Assembly (NCBI GenBank): GCA_045616505.1
Contig: JAZLGV010000002.1
Coordinates: 1-9,503 of the forward strand
Origin: JAKSUT01 sp045616505
Lineage (GTDB): Bacteria > Cyanobacteriota > Vampirovibrionia > Gastranaerophilales > Gastranaerophilaceae
Length of the DNA stretch: 9,503 bases
Direction: 5' to 3'
Shown: one piece after another, positions 5,266-9,503 of the stretch
How the letters are laid out: each line of letters starts with the position of its first letter
How positions within the stretch are numbered: position 1 is the stretch's first letter
Program-made: the position numbers and the translations under genes
Notes under the pieces: generated by a model
The model's database searches: none
The model's input: only the letters and a program-made list of their open reading frames with translations
What the model was told of the DNA's origin: nothing

Positions 5266-6215
5266 ACGGCAGCACTTTCTTCTAAGTGTTGAATTATTAT
5301 ATTAGTTACTTTAGGAGTCATTTCAAAAAATTCGCCTTCTTTTGCTTTTTTTACAAATTCTTTTACTTTTGAACGTTCTTTTGAAATTATCCTATCCATT
5401 TTTTGTTTATCAACAGAATTGAACAACAAATTCATTCTTGAAATAACTTTTTGCGGACTCAAATGTTTTGGTTCTGGCAAATGTCCTTTTATTTCTTTCA
5501 AACATTTCACTGTAATGCTTGCGTCTATTTTTCTATCCAAATCATCCATTTGCATATATTGAATAACCATTTGAGCATCTTCTTGATTAAATTTATTCAA
5601 TATAGTTTGAACTTTATCTTGTCTTAATTGTCGTAATAGCAATGCCACAGAAGCTAATTTTAAAACTTTATTTGAACCATCGCCACCATTTTGAAGTTGT
5701 TGAGTTTGAGCTTCCGCCTGCATTGTTTGCATCATAGCATCAATGTTTGACTGACCTAATGCTGTTTGTAAAATACCATCATCAATCACACCACGATTTT
5801 TCAAATCTGTAATTGCTTTTTCATAAGCTTTTTTAACATGATGTTCTACAACTTTTAAAATTTCATCCTGATTTATACCCTTTGAAATCGTTTGTTTTGC
5901 AACTTCAAAAATCGTAAATGCGATTTTTTGCATAACACTATCCCAATATTCGGGCATAACACCAGAACGAATAAGATCTATTGATTTATGAAAAGACCAT
6001 TCTGCAATAATTTGCGTAATTAACATTGCTTGATCAAGGTTAAAATTCAAACTTGCATCATTATTTATAGATTCTCCGCACATAGTCGAAAAATTTTGAA
6101 TAGTATTCAAAATATAATTGATATGAAATTCTTGAAAATCTTTAGGTATTAACTCTTTTGCTTGAGTTGCAAGCTCAGTCGCAAAACCTTTATAATCAAA
6201 ACCTTCTATTGCCAT
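5262..6215 (-). CDS. FliG-slot protein, probable highly divergent flagellar switch protein
   Basis: A 317-residue, mostly helical, cytoplasmic protein encoded between fliF and fliH, the usual fliG position. Residues 182-317 (VALLLRQLRQDKVQTILNKF..EDAQMVIQYM, then KVISRMNLLFNSVDKQKMDRII) have the helical-repeat character of the FliG middle/MgtE-N type superfamily. Residues 1-180 (DQAMLITQIIAEWSFHKSIDL...) are not recognised, and there is a Gln-rich linker at 164-176 before GGDG. The FliG hallmarks EHPQ and the charged C-terminal torque helix (LLDDRSIQR-like) are not visible, and the chain ends about where the middle domain would. FliF keeps a plausible FliG-binding tail, so a partner is expected. 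GAGG lies 14 nt before the ATG, and an in-frame TAA just upstream fixes the start. The gene is real (ATGA overlap with fliH); the FliG identity rests mainly on position. Confidence 0.6.
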   Translation of the reverse strand: MAIEGFDYKGFATELATQAKELIPKDFQEFHINYILNTIQNFSTMCGESINNDASLNFNLDQAMLITQIIAEWSFHKSIDLIRSGVMPEYWDSVMQKIAFTIFEVAKQTISKGINQDEILKVVEHHVKKAYEKAITDLKNRGVIDDGILQTALGQSNIDAMMQTMQAEAQTQQLQNGGDGSNKVLKLASVALLLRQLRQDKVQTILNKFNQEDAQMVIQYMQMDDLDRKIDASITVKCLKEIKGHLPEPKHLSPQKVISRMNLLFNSVDKQKMDRIISKERSKVKEFVKKAKEGEFFEMTPKVTNIIIQHLEESAAV

Positions 6216-6249
6216 ATTTTATAATTTAACCTCTACCCTGTTATTTTTA

Positions 6250-6270
6250 TATTCTTATTCATTAAGAATA
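6250..6270 (-). promoter_or_regulatory. Hairpin in the fliF to FliG-slot gap
   Basis: TATTCTTA (6250-6257) and TAAGAATA (6263-6270) form a perfect 8-bp, AT-rich stem with a 5-nt loop, just after the fliF stop. No T-run follows, so it is not a normal terminator; it could be a processing or stability element between cistrons. Confidence 0.4.
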
Positions 6271-6276
6271 GTTATT

Positions 6277-7935
6277 TTAAGCCTTTTCTATCCAGCTTTT
6301 AATTTTTTCACCTACTTCTTCTTCGTCTGCTTCATCGATATCTGCTGAAACATCTTCCAAAGTTTCTGTTAATGAATTATCAACAGGAATTTCTACACGT
6401 TGTTTTTGTTCCAACAAACCTTGTGCCATTTGATTTTGCTTTTCAATCAATTCAGCAGCTTTTAAATTTACATCTCTTATTTGTTGTTCTTGAGCATGTG
6501 CTTTTTCTTCTAAATGCATTAATACTTCTTTTTGTTTTTCTTGAGAAGCTTTAATTCTTCCTGATAGATATTTCAAACCACCTGTTAAACCAATTACAAT
6601 TGCAGCAACTGCTAACCACCAAGGATTACCTGTTTCATTAGGTACTGGCAAATTAGCGGGTTTGTCACCTGCTAAATATGGTTCTACAGTATCTGCTAAC
6701 GCAATTGTTACATTATCAACATTAACCTTTGGACCTGCGGCATTTGCGATTAATTCTTTTAATTCGTCCAATGTTGCTTCTGGTGGCAAAGATTTCTTTT
6801 CAAGAGTAACTGCTACAGAAACTTCTTCTATTGCTCCTGCTTTTGTGTATTCGTTAGTTTGAGTTTTTGAAACACCATATTGAGTTTCAACAGCTGATCT
6901 TTCATAATTTCTATTTTGAGAAGAAGAGCCACTACCTGTACCACCAGCATAACCTTGCAAGCCTTGTGGAAGAGATACGCTTACTGCACCACCTGCTGCA
7001 TTTCCTGTTGAAGTCCCAGCTGATCTATCTCCTAAACCTTCTTTAAACACTTGTTCTGTAACAGAAGTTTTTCTATTTGGGTCATAATTTATACTTGAAG
7101 TTTCTATTGGAGATTGACGTAAAAATGTAGATACAGTAACAACATAATTACCTTTACCTATTAATTTATCTAATTGAGCATTGATTTTTTGTTGCATGTA
7201 TTTATCATTTTCTTTTGATTTTTCAGTCATTTCATCGCCAGAATCAATAATACTTGAGTAAACATTACCATTTGTATCTGTTATAGAAATATTTTCTGCT
7301 TCCAAACCTGAAATACTACCTAATAACAAATTTGTAATTGCTTTTACTTTCAAAGCATCTAATTTATCTCCACTTGGAATTGTTATTTGAACAGTTGCAG
7401 TTACAGGTTTTTGCATTGTTGTAAACATTGACTGTTCAGGAATTGAAATAAATACAGAAGCATTTTCAATAGGTGGAATTTTTCTGATTAATCTTGAAAG
7501 TTCACCATTGATTGCTCTTGCTAATCTTATTCTTTTATCTTCTTTTGTAGAAGTAAAATCACCTTTATCAAAAATTTCAAGTCCGATATTTTGATCAACC
7601 AAACCACTTTTTACAATAGCCAAATACGCTTCATCTCTTTGAGAAGGAGTATAATCTTGCAAATAAATTGTTGATTTTGTACCATCAATTCTTCTTTGAG
7701 CTTCGATGCCTTGTCTTGCAAGTAACGCTTGAATTTCAATTGCTTTACCGATATTATCAGTTGTCAATAAATCTAGCGGTTCTTTAATTTTTTTCTCTTT
7801 TACAACACCATTACCACCATCAGATTTTGAAGTGGCAACAACACCAATAGTAATACTCAAAACAAGAACTAATACTATTGCGCCTATTATACCGTATAAT
7901 AATGGTTTATTTTCTAAGATTTTCTTAAAATCCAT
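6277..7935 (-). CDS. fliF: Flagellar MS-ring protein FliF
   Basis: A 552-residue protein, normal for FliF. It has a first membrane helix at about 11-35, then ring-building domain 1 (53-122), ring-building domain 2 (about 135-225; RLARAINGELSRLI...ASVFISIPEQSMF) and the collar/domain 3 region (about 228-415). The collar region includes a Gly/Ser-rich loop at 303-345 and a NYERSAVETQYGVSKTQ strand equivalent to the family's NYEVDKT motif. A second membrane helix at about 439-457 follows (NPWWLAVAAIVIGL). The cytosolic tail holds a coiled coil (463-515) and an acidic end finishing VGEKIKSWIEKA, the position where FliF binds FliG. FliF forms the inner-membrane MS ring on which rotor and export gate are built. 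GAGG lies about 13 nt before the ATG, longer than ideal, also seen in the next gene. It is separated from fliE by 108 nt and from the next gene by 61 nt. Confidence 0.95.
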   Translation of the reverse strand: MDFKKILENKPLLYGIIGAIVLVLVLSITIGVVATSKSDGGNGVVKEKKIKEPLDLLTTDNIGKAIEIQALLARQGIEAQRRIDGTKSTIYLQDYTPSQRDEAYLAIVKSGLVDQNIGLEIFDKGDFTSTKEDKRIRLARAINGELSRLIRKIPPIENASVFISIPEQSMFTTMQKPVTATVQITIPSGDKLDALKVKAITNLLLGSISGLEAENISITDTNGNVYSSIIDSGDEMTEKSKENDKYMQQKINAQLDKLIGKGNYVVTVSTFLRQSPIETSSINYDPNRKTSVTEQVFKEGLGDRSAGTSTGNAAGGAVSVSLPQGLQGYAGGTGSGSSSQNRNYERSAVETQYGVSKTQTNEYTKAGAIEEVSVAVTLEKKSLPPEATLDELKELIANAAGPKVNVDNVTIALADTVEPYLAGDKPANLPVPNETGNPWWLAVAAIVIGLTGGLKYLSGRIKASQEKQKEVLMHLEEKAHAQEQQIRDVNLKAAELIEKQNQMAQGLLEQKQRVEIPVDNSLTETLEDVSADIDEADEEEVGEKIKSWIEKA

Positions 7936-7959
7936 TTTTTGATATCTACCTCTTAATTG

Positions 7960-7980
7960 GCAACACTTTACAGTGTTTGC
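7960..7980 (-). promoter_or_regulatory. Hairpin with GNRA loop in the fliE-fliF gap
   Basis: On the minus strand the RNA pairs GC, then AACACT with AGTGTT around a GUAA tetraloop, then GC, with one bulged A: AACACT 7962-7967, AGTGTT 7972-7977. It lies about 25 nt before the fliF start, close to the AAGAGG ribosome-binding site. It could influence fliF translation or mark mRNA processing. No T-run follows. Confidence 0.45.
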
Positions 7981-8043
7981 TCAAGTTCCCCTATATTTTT
8001 TGTATCACCGAACACAAAATTCGCATAATACATCAATAATAGT

Positions 8044-8385
8044 TTACACCGATATCTGCATTATTTTCTCATACGATTGTATGACTTTTGAAGAAATTTG
8101 AGTTGCAACGCTCACACTCAATTCAGCTTTTGCCATTGCAGTCATAACATCGTGAATATCTACACCGTCTTCGCCATTCATAACTTTACGCATCAACTCG
8201 TCAGGTGCATTCATATCTTTATTTAGGGCATCTGAAATACTATTCATAGTATCTTTAAAAGAACTTGTCTTTACAGACTCAGTTTCATCCAGTCTTGGCA
8301 TAGAACCAAAACTATTTATAATTTTATCCTTTTGAATTTGACCATTCAAAGAAACTTTTGAAAAACTATCAAAAAAATTCGCCAT
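8044..8385 (-). CDS. fliE: Flagellar hook-basal body protein FliE
   Basis: A 113-residue protein, the usual length. The C-terminal half has the FliE pattern: FKDTMNSISDALNKDM, then ELMRKVMNGEDGVDIHDVM with the family's G-E-D/DIHDVM motif (about 70-81), AMAKAELSVSVATQISSKV and the end IQSYEKIMQISV. The N-terminal 35 residues are variable, as is normal. FliE is exported by the flagellar type III apparatus and joins the MS ring to the proximal rod; it has no signal peptide. It is the first gene of the minus-strand operon. flgB and flgC, which often precede fliE, are absent: upstream is a divergent gene instead. AGG lies six to seven nt before the ATG. The operon promoter must lie in the 273-bp gap upstream. 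Confidence 0.95.
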   Translation of the reverse strand: MANFFDSFSKVSLNGQIQKDKIINSFGSMPRLDETESVKTSSFKDTMNSISDALNKDMNAPDELMRKVMNGEDGVDIHDVMTAMAKAELSVSVATQISSKVIQSYEKIMQISV

Positions 8386-8559
8386 AATCTACCTGCCCTT
8401 CTCTAGGAAATATCGTATTTATATTTAGTTAGATTTAACATTTTTTCAAAAAATCCTCTATTTAGTTTAGACAAAAGGTTATTTTCAACTTTTCACACTA
8501 CGTATTTAATATTTTCTAAAAAATTTTCAACAATTGTAACAAAAACTTAACAAACAGAA

Positions 8560-8624
8560 GTGATTTATTAAAGTTCTCAAAACATGTGCCGACATGCATG
8601 TTGTAAGGGATTTAAACAAATCAC
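8560..8624 (+). promoter_or_regulatory. Foldable 5' leader before the coiled-coil protein gene
   Basis: GTGATTT (8560-8566) pairs perfectly with AAATCAC (8618-8624), enclosing a second stem AACATG (8581-8586) / CATGTT (8597-8602). It ends 15 nt before a perfect AAGGAG. It resembles a structured untranslated leader that could stabilise the mRNA or expose the ribosome-binding site. No known riboswitch is recognised. Confidence 0.35.
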
Positions 8625-8638
8625 AGTTACGAATTACT

Positions 8639-8651
8639 AAGGAGCTAAAGG
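8639..8651 (+). promoter_or_regulatory. Double Shine-Dalgarno signal
   Basis: AAGGAG (8639-8644) lies 14 nt before the ATG at 8659, and AAAGG (8647-8651) lies 7 nt before it. The second has the better spacing and the first the better sequence. This is the strongest initiation signal in the window and fits a highly expressed protein. Confidence 0.6.
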
Positions 8652-8658
8652 TCGAAAA

Positions 8659-9399
8659 ATGGGTTTATCATCTTCACAAGGTAGAATGTTAAGTTTAACT
8701 GCTAGACTTTCTAATTTAGAATATCAAGCTCAAAGCATCTCTAATCAAAAAATTAGACTTGCTGACCAATCTGAAGCTATTTCTAAAGAATATCTTAATG
8801 CTCTTGATGCTAAAAAACTTAAAGCATACAATTCTCAAACTAATTCTTATAACGATTTAACTGTTAATAGTTTATATGCTCTTAACGCAACTGGTGGTAC
8901 TCAAAGAGTTCTTGTTGATGCTACAGGAAAAGTTGTTTGTCCTGATACTTACAAATCTCAAACTATTAGTGCCATCAATGCTAATGGCGAAGCTGACAAC
9001 TTTAGTGCTACTACTGATGCAAAAGGTTATGCTGCTGCTAATGCTAACGATGCTAAAAACTTCAACAGCACCGAATGGTTATACCAACAACTTAGCCTTG
9101 GTAACCTTTTCCTTGTTGAATACAACAGAGATGGTGGTGCTGAAGGTACTGGAGCTTGGGAAGAAATCTCTTGGTCTTCTGGTGATTCTAGCCTTTCTAC
9201 TGTTGCTGATGAAACTGAAGTTGCTAAAGCTGAAGCTGAATATGAAACTGCTATGGCTGAAATCCAATCTAAAGATAAAAGATTTGACCTTCAACTTGAA
9301 ACCATTGATACTGAACACAGCGCTGTTCAACAAGAAATGGATTCTGTTAATAAAGTTATGGACAAAAACATCGAAAGAACCTTCAAAATCTTCTCTTAA
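8659..9399 (+). CDS. Coiled-coil protein divergent from fliE, candidate flagellar export substrate
   Basis: A 246-residue soluble protein with no signal peptide or membrane helix. The N-terminal part (about 5-58, SSSQGRMLSLTARLSNLEYQ..., KIRLADQS) and the C-terminal part (about 183-245, EVAKAEAEYETAM...DTEHSAVQQEMDSVNKVMDK) are long heptad-like helices. The middle (60-180) is Asn/Ala/Gly/Ser-rich and probably beta or flexible (TGGTQRVLVDATGKVV, FLVEYNRDGG). A helical-ends, variable-middle design is known for flagellin and hook-associated proteins, but I see no diagnostic flagellin motif. I recall similar MGLSSSQ-type hypothetical proteins from gut Melainabacteria; this is memory, not a search. 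Codon choice is uniform, nearly all alanines being GCT, unlike the operon, suggesting high expression. A secreted, flagellum-related structural role is inferred from architecture and position. Confidence 0.8.
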   Translation: MGLSSSQGRMLSLTARLSNLEYQAQSISNQKIRLADQSEAISKEYLNALDAKKLKAYNSQTNSYNDLTVNSLYALNATGGTQRVLVDATGKVVCPDTYKSQTISAINANGEADNFSATTDAKGYAAANANDAKNFNSTEWLYQQLSLGNLFLVEYNRDGGAEGTGAWEEISWSSGDSSLSTVADETEVAKAEAEYETAMAEIQSKDKRFDLQLETIDTEHSAVQQEMDSVNKVMDKNIERTFKIFS

Positions 9400-9460
9400 T
9401 AAGGTCTTTCAAATAAATTTTAATACCCTACCTTATTCCCTTATTTTCGTAACTTCTAGT

Positions 9461-9493
9461 AGCACTTACTTTTTAAAGTCGGTGCTTTTTTTT
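9461..9493 (+). terminator. Intrinsic terminator after the coiled-coil protein gene
   Basis: AGCACT-T-ACTTT (9461-9472) pairs with AAAGT-C-GGTGCT (9475-9486): ten or eleven pairs with one T-C mismatch and a very short loop, followed by eight T (9486-9493). It lies 62 nt after the stop codon. This is the clearest terminator in the window. Confidence 0.85.
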
Positions 9494-9503
9494 GAGAAAA
9501 ATT

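Larger units (their letters stand above)
8386..8658. promoter_or_regulatory. Divergent regulatory region between fliE and the coiled-coil protein gene
   Basis: 273 bp of very AT-rich DNA must hold promoters in both directions. Minus-strand TTGAAA boxes are visible (complements of about 8442-8447, 8481-8486 and 8524-8529), but none is followed at 16-18 nt by a convincing -10. I find no sigma-28 (TAAA-N15-GCCGATAA) or sigma-54 (TGGCAC-N5-TTGC) match. A 15-bp palindrome, ATTTTTT-C-AAAAAAT (8440-8454), is low-complexity and may mean nothing. Confidence 0.45.

Noticed and set aside
7936..8043. Cyclic di-GMP (GEMM) riboswitch before fliF
   Set aside because: Only one short hairpin with a GNRA loop is present; the second arm and conserved core of GEMM are missing.
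9079..9333. 84-codon minus-strand open frame inside the coiled-coil protein gene
   Set aside because: It is a shadow of a well-supported plus-strand gene with strong initiation and termination signals.

Overview
The window is AT-rich bacterial DNA dominated by a flagellar basal-body / type III export operon on the minus strand. In transcription order it is fliE, fliF, a divergent protein in the fliG position, fliH, flhA and yidD. The low G+C, a tRNA without encoded CCA, the flagellar gene order and a divergent coiled-coil protein starting MGLSSSQ (a family I associate from memory with gut Melainabacteria/Gastranaerophilales) suggest a non-photosynthetic cyanobacterial relative from a gut-type habitat. 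That placement is an inference; a Firmicutes-like or other low-GC host is not excluded by sequence alone.

Left end (1-1310): two tandem copies of a small three-helix membrane protein gene (the first cut by the window edge) are followed by about 450 bp of non-coding repeats. These lie on the 3' side of a tRNA-Leu(CAA) gene. A 77-109 bp module that includes the last bases of the tRNA 3' end and its trailer occurs three times. The modules are separated by different hairpins and by a 128-bp unit closed by 9-bp inverted repeats and able to fold into several nested stems. The area looks like a tRNA-associated recombination or insertion site and holds the most unexplained structure in the window.

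Middle left (1311-2237): a plus-strand gene for an exported protein of two predicted beta-sandwich domains. It ends 2 bp from the end of yidD, which comes from the opposite direction.

Operon (2240-8385, minus): FliE (rod/MS-ring junction), FliF (MS ring), an atypical FliG-slot protein, FliH (export ATPase regulator), FlhA (export gate) and YidD (small membrane-insertion factor). The last four genes are packed tightly: ATGA overlap between the FliG-slot gene and fliH, a 3-nt gap between fliH and flhA, and a TAATG overlap between flhA and yidD. The fliE-fliF and fliF-fliG gaps are longer, and each carries a small hairpin. The usual switch-protein hallmarks (EHPQ motif, charged torque domain) are not visible in the FliG-slot protein.

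Right end (8386-9503): a 273-bp divergent regulatory region with a foldable leader, then a plus-strand gene for a 246-residue protein with helical coiled-coil ends and a variable centre. It has no signal peptide, has strong ribosome-binding signals and ends at a clear intrinsic terminator. Its position next to fliE and its architecture make it a candidate substrate or axial component of the flagellar export apparatus.
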